From the NCBI GenBank assembly GCA_026120185.1, contig JANUWF010002422.1, positions 124,001-188,000 of the forward strand: a stretch of 64,000 nucleotides of DNA, written 5' to 3'. This stretch comes from Voacanga thouarsii (Eukaryota > Streptophyta > Magnoliopsida > Gentianales > Apocynaceae). The notes below the pieces were generated by a model. That model was not told the DNA's origin. It ran no database searches and saw only the letters and a list, made by a program, of their open reading frames with translations. The translations under genes were made by a program, and so were the position numbers. This document shows, piece after piece, positions 43,431-55,587 of this stretch. Position 1 is the first letter of the stretch; every line of letters starts with the position of its first letter.

Positions 43431-43809
43431 TTTGTTTTCTCTAGAGAGAGTTCTTGAGGTGTTCCTCTGGGATGATTCCCAAATCAATCAAGACTTTTCT
43501 TAAACTTTAGCCTAACCTAAGAATGTAGCCTCTAATCTTCTTAGGATAGATCATTATTCTTTCTACAGTGGGCCTTAGATTTCTAGCTCATCAAGGGTTC
43601 TTTTAGGAGTTCAATTGTTTGCCTAAATCTTCCCATCTTATTATTCTTGATCTTTCTTGGGTTAGGGGTGTTTGGGTGTTGATTTAATTGGTTTAGTTCA
43701 TTAGATTTTGGGTACTAGGTAGTTAGTTTTACCTAGAGTTTTAGTCTTAAAATAGGTCTCTTGACTTTGAACTTCAAATCTCAAATTGGTACTTCTCAAG
43801 ATCATATCA
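43431..43809 (+). repeat. Diverged LTR-like segment in the opposite orientation
   Basis: Read on the plus strand it resembles the gypsy-C LTR read on the minus strand: TTTCTCTAGAGAGAG, GATGATTCCCA, TAGTTCATTAGATTTTGGGT and a GATCATATCA end. So an inverted relative abuts the truncated 5' LTR, ending at about 43809. Identity is modest, so the call is tentative. Confidence 0.4.
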
Positions 43810-43974
43810 AAATCTATGAATCCTTTCATGCATATCTTATGCAGGATGAAATTTACAATTCTATAGGGTTGTTGGGCTTGTAGATTCTCTAGTGGTCATG
43901 AAACTAGTCATAAGGTCTTTAAACCTTTTTGTTCTGTTCAATTGGTCAAAATACTAACTTATATTTTTTATTAA

Positions 43975-45410
43975 TAATGAGAACTCATCATATACATATT
44001 TTTTAAAAGAATTTATGTCATATTTGTTATAAAATCTTGTTTAAATCACTACTTACCACATCCTTTTTATCTTATTCTTGTTTAAGAAATGTAAAAAATT
44101 AATTGAGGATGAATAAGGATAAAAAAGGAAGAAAATAGAGCAAAAGGGCGAAAATGAACAGTAACAAAGCAGCCTAGGTTAGTCCAGACCACCCTGGGCC
44201 ACCTAGGCCATGCTTCATAGAAGATGAACAGTAACCAGGCTATCCAGTCTAACTTTCCTAAGTTCGGCTTCCCTAGGCAACCCGATTGCTCAAAATTGCA
44301 CTGCTTACGAGTTTTTCTAATTTCTTTCCATTGGACACTATAAATAGCCCATTAGAAACCCTAAATAAACATCCTAGGGTGGCTAGAAATCTAGAGATCC
44401 CTTAAAGAATTCAAAGAAACACCAAGGAAAGGGGGATGAAGGTGAATCTTTAAAGAAGATGAAGGAAGTTCAAGAAATTCAAGGAAGACGAAGGGCAATG
44501 GCTTGTTTATGAGTGATGTTCTTCATTTTCTTTGTTTTCTATTTTGACAATATTATATTTCAATACTTTTAATTATATTTGAGAGATGAACTTTAACTCC
44601 ATGTTCTTGGATTGAGTTGTTATTATGATTTATTAAATTCCAATCTCTTGTATTTAATTACTTAGGCATTATTGTGTTAGATTGATTGTTTAGGCTTGAT
44701 TGATTTATTCAATTGATTGGTTCACTTTTAATGAATTCAGGCGACAGAGTTAGGAGTTGAATACTAAATTAATTAGTCCAATGTTTGTTTTCCTTTGATT
44801 AACTCGATAGAAATTGAAGGATTAGAACTTAGAAATCGTTAGATTTCCAATATTGCCTATAGATAGGGATATTGAGACTTTCGGGTGCCTTTGGTAACTT
44901 GGTTTATCTTAATGCTCTATTGGGTAGATTAATTAGGTAGAGATATTAATCAATTAAATTTGTTATAGGGATATTATAACTTGAGAGAGAGTAAAATTCT
45001 CAATAGAGACTCATACCAATGCTTGAATTGAGATTCGATAGTCATAATAATAGATTCTTTACTTGAGTATATTAGAGGAAATTACTTCGTTTACATAGCC
45101 TTTCTCTTCATTCTTATTCCTTGATGATCTTTGTGACTTTTCTTGTGTGGATTTGATGCATTCTCTATTGTAGTAGTTTAGTATAGTTAGTTTTATTTAT
45201 TTTATCTCTTTATTCGATTGGCTAGAAAATGAAATTAAAGTAAAGTAATGATAATTATTAAATTTTCGTGGATTTAATACTTGCTATTCTCTACACTATG
45301 CGATGGGTATACTTGTCCAATTGTGTAGTTTTAGTATTTAGCATTTAATTAAAACTTGAGCGTTTGTAGCTTTTATTGATACTATTTCCTACACTCAAAT
45401 GCACACATAA
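43975..45410 (+). repeat. Element D 5' LTR (1436 bp)
   Basis: Its start is decayed (TAATGAGAACTCATCAT against TGATAAGTGCTCATCAT in the 3' LTR); the end is ...GCACACATAA (CA now AA). A GC-rich block 44165-44300 with repeated CCTAGG-type words precedes a TATA box (TATAAATAG, 44339). Confidence 0.88.
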
Positions 45411-45416
45411 AGTTTT

Positions 45417-45434
45417 TGGTGTTGTTACCGAGGA
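45417..45434 (+). other. Primer-binding site, tRNA-Asp type (element D)
   Basis: TGGTGTTGTTACCGAGGA, four mismatches from TGGCGCCGTTGCCGGGGA, at the position used in gypsy-A and gypsy-B. Confidence 0.8.
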
Positions 45435-46039
45435 TTGACAATATCATAAAAATCTTCAGTCTTATTGATTTAGCTATATATATTTGTAAATATTACTAAT
45501 TTTTTTATGTAAATATTTTTTTCTATATTCGTGCATATTTTTAACCATTACTGTATATAACTCCCCCCCCCCTCTTTTATACCTTGTTTGTATGTTATTT
45601 TGATTCTTTATTTTTAGTCTTTGAGATAAATAAATTGTATTAGGTTCCAATGCCTTGTATAATTATATCTTATTGTATTATTATTTTTTATGTTGGTGTA
45701 AGTTTTTTTTTGGGAAATTGTCTACATATTAGAATTTGTTGACAAATTTTTGTTATTGTAATTAGCCTTGTTGTTTATAATTATCGTTGTTGTTGGGGAA
45801 TTTTTTATTTGTTGTTGTGTTGGAATTGTTAGGATGAAAATGTTGTTGTAAATGGCTATTAATTAAGGAGATCTTGTTGTATAATAGTTATTAGAGTTGT
45901 TTGTTGTATAGTAGGATTTAGTTCATTATTGTTGTAATGATGTTGGATATTTTGGAGATTTAGTTGATGTTAGACATTTTATTGGGAAATTATTGTTGTC
46001 ATGGAGTTTCTCTTTTAGCCTTGTGCTGGTATTTTTGTG

Positions 46040-46094
<55 letters not shown>

Positions 46095-48463
46095 TGGAAG
46101 ATTAAAATTAAAACTTGATTGTAGTAGTGGTGAATAAATTGAATAGTTGGTTGGTTTATATAACTGGTATTTTGTGTTGTGGAATGTTATTGTTTGATTG
46201 GAGATTATTTTTAAGTTTTTAAAAACCATTTGTAAAGTAGTTTTTGTAGTGTTGAAGTTATTTGTTAGATTATTTGGGAGATTTTGTTGTGCTATATCAA
46301 AGTTGGTAGCTTTCATGGATTGATAGTTGTAATGGAGATAATCTTTTGAGTTTCTTTTCAATAAGTCCACTAAGTCCTTGACCTTTCACTTTTCATTAGA
46401 TTTTATTGAGTTTATAGTGTGTTGTATACTAATTCTAGTGCTTGGTGTATTGGTATTTTGTTGTATATATAGGTTATGTATTGATGATAGTATGTGAGCA
46501 TATATATAGATTTAGTTTATCCCTAGTGAAAAAAAAATTGGTTTAGTCATTTGTCTTGTTGTGTTATTGTTGTTATTAGTGTATAGTGTATTTGGTAATG
46601 GTATAGATTTTGGTATTTTATTGGTTTAGCTATTATACTTGTAATTAGCTTTATTGTTTAGATTTTTATAGATATGATACTTTATGGTATTTTATTGGTT
46701 GATTATTCTTTTTTATAACATATAACTTCTTATACATCTTTATATTGCCTTGTTTGTATATATTTGCAATTTAAATTGACGCTCATACTTGTATTATTTA
46801 ACATTCATTAGCATTTCAAATGCTTCCGAGTGATATAATAGCTTTGTTGTTGAGTTTGACATTTGATTGGTGATTCTTTTGTAGATACAAATAAAATGTG
46901 CAGAAATAGGAACAAACCGGTGCCTGTTGTACAACAAATCAACGCCAGTCATTTACAGAGTGCAGAAATTTTCAAGACACTGAGAATTACCATCGCCTAT
47001 TACTAACCTAAAAGGTGCTGGTTAAAAAGAGAAACATTTTATTTTATTTTCTTATGATTCATTTTGTTATTTTTCTTTTTAGAACTGTTACTTGTGTTTT
47101 ATTTTTGCTTTTATAGTCATCAATTTTCTTTTGGACACGAAAACCTCCCTTTCTTCAGCAGATTTTCGTAGTAGCAATGTTTTGACAAATTAAGCTTCGA
47201 GATACTTGGGGAGTATTGCCTATTCTTTTCCTACCTTATACTTTTTCTCATCCTATTTGATATAGTATTATTGTTTGATTTGTGGCCAATAAGGACATTG
47301 TCCAGTTTAAATACAGGGGAGGGGTTGAATAATATTCTTTTCAAGCTTTTATTGATTATCCTTAACATTTTCTAATATTTTAGGCTGAAATTTTGGTGTA
47401 TTTTTGTGCCAAATTGTTTTTCTCCAAGACTTTTTTGTATATATGTTAATCTATCTTAGTTTGGTGGAGTTATTATTTATCTTTTTGCTTGAAAATTCCA
47501 CTTAAGACTTTTCTAGGAAAGTTAATTTTATGTGCACTTATACATTGGGTAGGCTAAGCCTTGAGAAGTAAGTTAACCTTGTCTATGCCTTTGAAAATGT
47601 TGTAAAGTTTGACTCTTTGAGAATGGATGAAAACTTTATGATGAAATATAGAGAGTGGATTGTTGACTTATCTCTAGTCTCATGACAATTCCCGTTTATT
47701 CATTCATTTATTTATTTTGGATGTTGTATTATATAAATATTCAATTGTATTTTATGTCCTCTAATATAAAGACAAGTAGGAGTAGAGCTAGGTTTCTCAA
47801 TGCACCTACTGAAATGAGGAGAAAAAAGGCCCTAGGAATGCAAAGTACATATCCTATGATGAAAAACAATATGCGATAAAAAAAAAGAAGAAAAAAAAAG
47901 TAAAAAGAAAAAAATGCAAAGGATGCAAAAAGAAATGCTTAAGTAAAAACATTATGAATGCATACCTTTGTAGAAAGAACAATGAAAAATGAGAGGTCCT
48001 ACTTTGTTATTCCAAGTTGAAATGTATTATTGCAACGCTGTATCAAAGTGTAATATATTGTTGTAATGTGATATAAAAGTGTAATGTATGTACCTTTTGT
48101 AAGCCATAAGACTTGAATGAGTCAGTTAATCCTAACTTGTATGAATTACATTATTTTTATTCTTGACTCGAGAGATAGAGTAAATCACATCGAATTGGCA
48201 TAAACTTGTTTAATTTAACTTTGATATTCTTGGTTATGTCTTGCTTAATATATAAGTATACATGGGATTAACTTAGATAAGTGTTGGGATGAATTCTAAT
48301 GTGGAGAAAATAATAATGTCTCCACCATGTTGACTTTATTGCATATATGACAACTTGTTCCAGTTAATTTTTCCAATATGCTCCAACAAAGTCATTCATT
48401 TTGCCTATAAATTATTTACTTGTTTGTGAATAATGTGTTTGGCTTTGGGACAAGCAAATGTTT
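45435..48463 (+). other. Element D interior, non-coding
   Basis: T- and TTG-rich sequence with a C10 run at about 45563, a (TA)25 array at 46041-46091 and A/AAG-rich DNA near 47880-47930. The longest frame (45999-46370, minus) is driven by the (TA)n array. A short frame at 47754 (MSSNIKTSRSRARFLNAPTE) could be a relic of an element protein; I do not recognise it with confidence. Confidence 0.65.
46041..46091. repeat. (TA)n microsatellite
   Basis: About 25 TA units inside element D. Confidence 0.98.
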
Positions 48464-48478
48464 AAATGTGGGGGTAAG
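48464..48478 (+). other. Polypurine tract (element D)
   Basis: AAATGTGGGGGTAAG immediately before the 3' LTR, preceded by GGGACAAGCAAATG. gypsy-A has the equivalent GAGGACAAGCAAAT. Confidence 0.88.
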
Positions 48479-49953
48479 TGATAAGTGCTCATCATATACG
48501 CATTTTTTATGAAATTGGAGCCATATGTGTGATAAAATCATGTTTAGATCACTACTTATTACACCCTTTTTTGTCTTATTTTTGTTTAGAAAATATAAAA
48601 AATCAATTGAGTAGGAACAAGGTCAAAAAAGGAAGAAAAATTAAGCAAAAGGGCAAAAAAGAATGGTAACAAAGTAGCCTAGGATGGACCGAACTACCCT
48701 GGGCCGCTTAGGCCACGTTTTGTAGAAGATGAATAGTAACCAAGCTGCCTAGTGAAGTCGAACATCCCTAGGCTACGTAGATTAGGTTGCCTAGGAAAGT
48801 TGGACTTCCTTGGGCAGTTCGGTTGCGTAGAATCACGCTGTTTGCGAGTTTTTCTGATTTATTTCCATTGGGCACTATAAATAGACCATTATAAACCCTA
48901 AATAAACATCCTAGGATGGCTAGAAACCTAGAGATCCCTTAGAGAATTTAAAGAAACACTAAGGAAAGGAGGATGAAAGTGAATCATTGAAGAAGATGAA
49001 TGGAGTTGTTCAAGAGATTCAAGGAAGAAGAAGGGCAATGGTTTGTCTATGAGTGATGTTCTTCTTTTTCTTTGTTTTCTACTTTGAAAATATTATATTT
49101 CAATGCTTTTAATTGTATTTGAGGGATGAACCCTAACATTATGTTCATAGATTAAGTTATTATTATGATTTATTGAATTCCAACATATTGTATTTGATTA
49201 CTTAGGCATTATTGTGTTGGATTAATTGCTTGAGTTTGATTTATTTATTCAATTGATTGGTTCACTTTTAATGAATTTGAGAGATGGGGTTAGGAGTTGA
49301 ACTCCAAATTAATTAGTTCAAGTTTGTTTTTCTTTAATTAACTCGAGATAGAGGTTAAAGGATTAAAACTTGGTAATTATTGGATTTTCAATATTGCTTA
49401 GAGATAGGGATATTGGGGATTCCGAGTGCGTTTGGTAATTAGGTTGATCTTAATGCTCATTTGAGTAGATTGATTAGAAACGAGATATCAATCAATTAAA
49501 CTTGGGATTGGGATTTCATAATTCAAGAGAGAGTGAAATTCTGAATACGGACTCATGCTGGTGCTTGAATTTAGATTCTATAGTAGTAATGATTACGCTC
49601 TTTACTTGACTGGATTTGGGGAAATTAATTCTTTTATATGGCCTTTCTCTTCATTCTTATTCCTTGATGGTCTTTGTGACTATTCCTGTGTGGATTCGAT
49701 GTATTCTCTATTGTCATAATTTAGTATAGTTAGTTTTATTTATTTATTCTCTTTATTCGATTGGCTACACAATGAGAATAGAGTAAAGTATTGGTAATTA
49801 CTAAGTTTCTATGGATTCGATACTTGCTATTCCCTATACTATACGATGGGTATATTTGCTTAATTGTGTGGTTTTAGTATTTGACATTTTAATTAAAACT
49901 TGATTATTTATGACTTTTGTTGATACTTTTCTTACACTCAAATGCACACATCA
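48479..49953 (+). repeat. Element D 3' LTR (1475 bp)
   Basis: TGATAAGTGCTCATC...GCACACATCA. TATA box at 48876. It differs from the 5' LTR by many substitutions and small indels, indicating an old insertion. Confidence 0.9.
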
Positions 49954-49958
49954 GTTAA

Positions 49959-50963
49959 ATAGTGTTCACACTACTTTTTGTAAACATGATATTAATACAA
50001 GGGTAATTAGAGGGTTATATTTGTTGCTGTTTTTTTGTTTCCTTGCACTTTTCATTTTCTTTATTGTAGCCTTATCTAAATGTAATATACCAATTGTGAA
50101 GAAGGAAACGAATTATCTTTACAAATTATTTGGGTAATTCTTAATATTTTTTTCCTTTCCAACTTTCTCAATCCATGGCGTAAATTTTATTAAAGGTTGT
50201 GTACAACATGATGGATGGTTCTGACTCCAACCATACATCTAGATGAATTTTTCTATGCTCTAAATTCATTTAGTTGCCATGAATAATTTAGTTATTTTAT
50301 AATATTTTTTATTTTCTTCCTTTAGCACAGCAGGCCAAGGCCTTAATTACTAATATTATTTTATTATTTCCCTTCCTTTTTTCACTCATAATGGTTGAGC
50401 TTATTTAGAAGAAGCAATAAATAAATAAATAAATTTCTTGACGTTATAGTCGTTCTCTATCTCCAAAAACTTGTCAAAAGTCCACCATACTTCCAAGAAA
50501 AATGGAGCAAGTAGTTGTTCAAGTGAGAAATTTTTGTTTCCAAGAAATATGTGATCATTACTTCCATCCAATTATATTTAAGAATATTCCACCAAGAAGT
50601 ATGAAATTGAGTTCTTGCAATTGCATTGTTGCTACACGCTATTGATAGGAGTCAAAGAAGAAAACAAAAAATGAGAACCTTTCTCTTCCCAGAAACATTT
50701 TAGAAGATTACCATCCTTCTAAATAAAGAGATAGACCAAAACAAAAAAAGCAGAGCAAGCAGTCACTTGTCTAGGTTGGAAGTTTTTATTTTCAAGAATT
50801 ATGTGATTGTTAGATTCAAGAACAATTGGTTAAGAAATGTGAAATTTAGTTTTTACAATTGCATTGTTATGGAAATTAATGGTATTGACTTAATCAAATT
50901 CTCCAATAATAAAACCTTACTCAAAAGATTATTTGGATATAGATGTGTTATGGAAGTGTACCT
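49959..50963. other. AT-rich DNA with a diverged tandem duplication, no gene recognised
   Basis: About 50507-50640 and 50755-50880 share GAGCAAG(T/C)AGT, a TTTTTGTTTCCAAGAAATAT-like block (21 of 25 by eye) and a GCAATTGCATTGTT-like block, period about 250 bp. The 68-codon frame at 50767-50973 overlaps the second copy; it has no recognised domain and I do not call it a gene. Confidence 0.5.
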
Positions 50964-51361
50964 TGATCCATAATTATTCATAGTCACAACTCTGGGTTCG
51001 TTGGCTCTTTTGATTGTAATATACGTAGCCTTCTTCCTCTCAAAGAGACGGGAACTCCAAAAGGTGGCTAGGGTTTTTAGTATATGTAATCAAGGACCAC
51101 AATCCTAATGTATTTATATTATTATGCAGCTGCTAGAATAGCCTATCATAGTTTTTATGACTACACCATTAGGTTTCTACACTTTATAAATAATCCTATA
51201 CTTTATTACGATAACTAGCCTATATAACAAATATAGAACACTATAATTAGGCCTTAAACAATGACAATCATAAAATTAATTTAGTGATACATGTAACACT
51301 ATATGTGCAAATACCAAATAATAATATGCGTGTACTCATGGCTTAAGTCCAAATTCTAACA
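50964..51361 (-). repeat. copia-3 3' LTR (minus strand; left edge uncertain)
   Basis: Minus-strand start TGTTAGAATTTGG at 51361 directly after a polypurine-like tract. The left end is guessed at TGATCCATAATT (50964) by the TG...CA rule. Contains a GAGACGGGAACTCC block near 51046. Confidence 0.6.
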
Positions 51362-51735
51362 ATCTTCTATTAGAACTTATGTTCTTGTGCACATGCAGTA
51401 GACCAAGCAACTATTGATAGTTATAGACCAATATAGATGCAAGCAAACTTTAGTTTATCATCTTAAACCAACCCTATCTATTAGTTTTGATAATACATAG
51501 ATCAAAGAGGTCTTCGCTGCATTAAAAGCACAACTAAATCCAATGTTGGCCACATATATTAATTCAACTAAATGACCTGGATTGAGTGTGGATGCATAGA
51601 ATGAAAAGTACATGTAAATATGATCTATACATCTCTATTTCCAACTGGTTCACATGAGATCATTTAACCAAATATAATATCTAAAGTAGAAATGAGCAAC
51701 TGGACTTCATTGTATTAATGAACAAATGGTAAAAT
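51362..51735 (-). other. copia-3 polypurine tract and 3' untranslated region
   Basis: Minus-strand AGTTCTAATAGAAGAT (51377-51362), a decayed form of the AAGTGGGAGAT tract, precedes the LTR. The rest is the stretch between RNase H and the tract. It is cut at 51735 by copia-2 and continues at 61526. Confidence 0.68.
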
Positions 51736-53770
51736 AATTGGATTGTATGCCCTCTTAGACTAGGTTTCTGATGTAAAATCGAATATTTTAATAAAAGAAT
51801 TTATTTTCAGAAATTATTTGTGAATTTACTTTTTGTTTGTGCATGATTTTCGTTTGGAACAGACCCATTGTGTTTAAATAAGTGATCCATGTGAATGGTG
51901 GTCTTTCACAGTAAGGTATGAATCACGGGTTATTTAACACATAAACATTTATTCTTAACCTATTGATGAGATTGGGAATCTCATCATGTTTAGGTTATTA
52001 TGTTATGAATTCTAAATGGGGAATGACTTACCTTTAGCCAGTGAGTAGTCCACTCACTTCATAACATAATCGTATTTCGAATACGTAGGACAGGACCTGT
52101 AGTAGTGGTTTCTAAAAGTACTATATGATAGAAACCTAGACTACTATCGCTACAGCGTGGACTAGTACTCTACGACTTGAGTATGAGTTGGTGGTCTAGC
52201 GAAGCTAGAAGCATATACTTTGATTTGCTATAGTTGAGATTCTATCGTAGGGCCAATATACTTGCATGTTGGGTATGTGTGACTAGTTAGTTAAGATAGA
52301 CTTGTATAAGATAGTTTCTGCACTATATTGCCCCTTGTGGTTATCCGAATGGTCTAAAATGTCCAGGGCCCTGGGAAACATGACTTGGAAGTTTGCTTTA
52401 GGGTAGCTCCATTGGAAAGAGGAAACACTCTAGGAAGTCGTGGATCATTGGACTAGAAGCCTAAGGATGGTAGATGTCATTTAGAGGGGTGTTAGTACAC
52501 TTTTTCCTCTCTAAATGTACGGCTATGTGTAGAGAGGTATTTTAGTCATTTCACCTATAGGTCGGAGACTTTGCTAATGCAGCATTGTCCTTGGGGTCAA
52601 TATTTCCTTATGGTGATATTAGGAAATATTTAAAATGCAAAATACAGCTATTTATATAGTAGGGGTATTTTGGTCATTTTAGCAGCCAAGGCGATGTGTC
52701 TTTTTGGTCCTCGGAATAGCTTGTAAGTCCTAACTACTTTTGGGTTGAAGAATTGGTCTCAGTTGAAGAGGATTTTATTTTATTTTATTTTATTCAGGAA
52801 GTCTAATTTATTATTGGATTGGAATAAAATAAATAAATAAATAAAATAGGAGTTGAGAGAAAATTAATTATCTAGTTTATTTGGTTAATTAATTATTCAG
52901 GGCCTAGGTCCAGTATGAATAATTAGGAAATTAACCTGGGCTTAAATTAGGGGAAATAATTAATATTTAATTATTTATTGGGTTATTTATATAGGCCCAA
53001 GAAATAAATAATTAAAGATTAATTATTTTGGTTCATTTAGGTTCATTAATTATTTATTGGGTTATTTATGTAAGCCCAGGAAATAAATAATTAATGTTTA
53101 TTATTTTAGGCCTTTTGGGTCCAAGAAAAATAATAAATATTTTTCTAGCCCAATAGCTTGGACCTTAGGATTTTTCCAGATACGGTTAAGATGAGTTTAG
53201 GGTTAGGCTAAACTGATTCTCAGGATAACATCCGGGTGTTTTGAAATCCCGGGGATATGTTTATCAGATAATGAGAGACCTAATTTTGGCTAACTAATAA
53301 ACAACTCTTTGGAAAAAGAAAAACCCTAGTTTTCCCTACCCAACAGAAGACTCACGTCTCTCTGGAGAGCCTCACGTAAGCTCCCTCTCTCACGCCTCCC
53401 TCTTCTTGGTTTCTCCTTGGAGCTTTGCTAACCAATAGCAAGTGAACCAAGGAGATTTGAGACCATTCTTCTTCTCTGTTGTGTTCACCGACTAGAGGTT
53501 AGGCTGAGGAATATCCCGAGAGTTGGAAAGTTAGGCGTTCATGCAAACAAGGCGGAGTAGAAGGCTAGCGGGTGTTCAACCGGAAGCTTCTTCAAGTGGG
53601 CAAAGCCAGGCGATTCCAGTCGTTCAATCTGCTCTTACTCAACCTAGAAGGGTTAAGGAGTGCAAAGGTATGATCTTCACACTTCCGTATAGCCTTTAAG
53701 GCTTTGTTTTATTTTTCTCTGTTTAATTTTTTACGCTACCAGTGCATGCTCTCTGTTTTCGTCTCCCTCA
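51736..53770 (+). repeat. copia-2 5' LTR (2035 bp)
   Basis: Ends ...CTCCCTCA just before the primer site. It is similar throughout to 59486-61525 and 6326-8344. Confidence 0.95.
53541..53667 (+). CDS. LTR-encoded small ORF, candidate first exon of gag (copia-2)
   Basis: ATG at 53541, 42 codons plus one base, ending AAAG|GTATG at 53667/53668. The peptide starts MQTRRSRRLAGVQPEA. Joining base 53667 (G) to 55586-55587 (AA), after the acceptor TTTTCAG ending at 55585, gives a Glu codon followed by the gag ATG at 55588 in frame. The same 127-nt frame is stop-free at 315, 8116 and 61296. Splicing has not been observed; this is a prediction. The peptide could extend Gag by 43 residues, with a basic stretch suited to RNA binding or nuclear targeting (speculative). 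Confidence 0.5.
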
Positions 53771-55585
53771 ATGTGGTATCAGAGCCACTGATTTTTTATC
53801 AATATAGGGAGCATAGTAGTTAATAAAATTGGAGAAGATGATTATACCTATGATCCTTCGCTGTTTTGGTATGAGATAGGATCTCTGTGAGCTTTATCGT
53901 TGAAGCGTAGGCACACTGTAAATTTTTTTTGGCTTTGAAGTTTAATCGTGTAAACCCAATTTAAATGGGTATAGGCGGTTGTGTTTTTGTTTTGGATGTT
54001 TTTTGTAAGTAAAAATGTCCAAAGAAGCCAAATAAATGAGCAAAATGTGAAGCAGAAGAGTTTCTGCAAATTTCGCGTGAGAAAGGAGAAAAAACGAAGA
54101 AGACAACTATTACTAAGTCAATTGAGTCGAGTCGAGCCGCTGCCGAAATTGTGAGAGGAGTTGTTGACTATCAGCCGCGTAAGCCGAGCCACATCAGCGA
54201 AATTGAAGCCGAATTCAATTGCAAATTTGCAATTGAATTGCAATTGGCATTTGGGTTCTTGTGCGGGTTAGAGGAGATCCGACCGGGCAGCACGCGGGCT
54301 GAAGCGCGAGTCAGCCGTAGAGAGGAAATGGGCGCGGGCGAAGTCCACGGGTCGCGCCTGAGGGAGATCTGGTGCGGCGCGGTGCACCGCGGCCGCGGTG
54401 GATTGCAGGCCACGCGGGCGCGGATCCGATGCGAGCGGTGCAGTGGACCGCCAGCCATTTTTTTGCAATTTTTTTTCTTTTTCGTTTTGGGTCCCATACC
54501 AGGCGAAGTTAATATTTTTGCAATATTTATATTCTTGGAATATATTTGCATGAAAAATATTAGTAAGGGATTTTAGGATTAAACAAGATAATTAATTAAT
54601 TAATTAATGTGTTTAATTCTATTATTTGGGCACTTAGGTTTAAAAAATAGAAAAGCATGAAAACGTTTACTATTTTCGAGCATGTTATTTTTTTTTATGT
54701 ACCTATGTGTGTTTTTTCTCAAAGACCAAAGTCTTTGGGAATATTTTTGACAAGAAAAATATTTTTCTTCAAAAACTAAATGGTTATTTTAATTGGTACA
54801 AAAATTAATCCTTGAATATTTTCTCAAAGGATTTAATCCTTGACATAGAAAATATATTAGATTTAGATATTTTTGTAAATTAAAATGGAGAGCCATTTTG
54901 TTTTGTTTTGGACTAAAAAAATGATTTTGTCAAATAAACTTGAGACCAAAGTCTCTAGAAATTTTTAATTGGAAAATTTTTGAAATCATTAAGTTTTAAC
55001 TTAAATAAAATTAGTCCATAGAGAAAATCTCTCAAAGGATATAAGCCTTGACATAGAGATTTTATTAGACTTAGATATTTTATTTTTGAGTTAAGGAAGA
55101 ACTTAATGGAAATTTCAAAAGGATATTTTTCCAGGAAAAACTTTTATTTTAAAAGACTAAGTGGGAGAGGGGTTCCAACGGCCCCACGGCTTCCATCACG
55201 GTCCTCATTAGATTTCGTGGATCCCCTCGCGTCACCCTGGGAGTGAACCCGGATAGGATGGGAATACCACAAAGATCTAGATCTAATGGAAGGATGTAAT
55301 TAATAACCCGGGGCACGTATTATGATCGGCTAGCCCACGTTGGAGGTTATAGTGCGAGGTATGTCCATAGGAAATGAGAGGAAACGGCCATCTCACGATG
55401 GAGTTATTCTCTAGTCCATTACCTAGAAGGAAAATTAATTTGTGATGGTTAATACACTTAGCTTAGGAAACTGTTAATCTTCCCAAGAAGTTATGTCAGT
55501 TTTCCTAAGAGCCAAATTATTTTCAGTGCACAAATTTTATTTTGTTTTCACAAACTAAATTCTGTCTTTAATTTTCGATTTTCAG
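53668..55585 (+). other. copia-2 leader, predicted 1918-nt intron
   Basis: Donor AAAG|GTATG; acceptor preceded by a T-rich stretch ending ATTTTCGATTTTCAG. Contains the primer site, a GC-rich patch (about 54270-54460), the imperfect tandem duplication (about 54715-55105), an internal polypurine AAGTGGGAGAGGGG (about 55158) and the conserved block to about 55430. Plant introns are AT-rich as this is, apart from the GC-rich patch. The 54151-54576 frames are products of that patch. Confidence 0.5.
53774..53786 (+). other. Primer-binding site, initiator tRNA-Met type (copia-2)
   Basis: TGGTATCAGAGCC, 3 bp after the LTR end. It lies inside the predicted intron. Confidence 0.93.
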
Positions 55586-55587
55586 AA

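Larger units (their letters stand above)
43975..49953 (+). mobile_element. Element D: non-coding gypsy-type (LARD-like) element with two LTRs
   Basis: LTRs 43975-45410 and 48479-49953, tRNA-Asp-type primer site 45417-45434, polypurine tract 48464-48478. The flanks ATTAA (43970-43974) and GTTAA (49954-49958) differ at one base. The interior (about 3.07 kb) has no protease, RT or integrase wording; its only hint is a Lys/Arg-rich frame at 47754-47879. End sequences and primer type tie it to Athila/Tat elements. It must depend on another element's enzymes. Confidence 0.87.

Noticed and set aside
45999..46370. 123-codon minus-strand frame in element D
   Set aside because: Driven by the (TA)25 array (Ile-Tyr repeats) and Asn/Thr-rich AT DNA; no domain.
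50767..50973. Small host gene of 68 codons
   Set aside because: No recognisable domain; overlaps a diverged duplication; AT-rich DNA gives such frames by chance.
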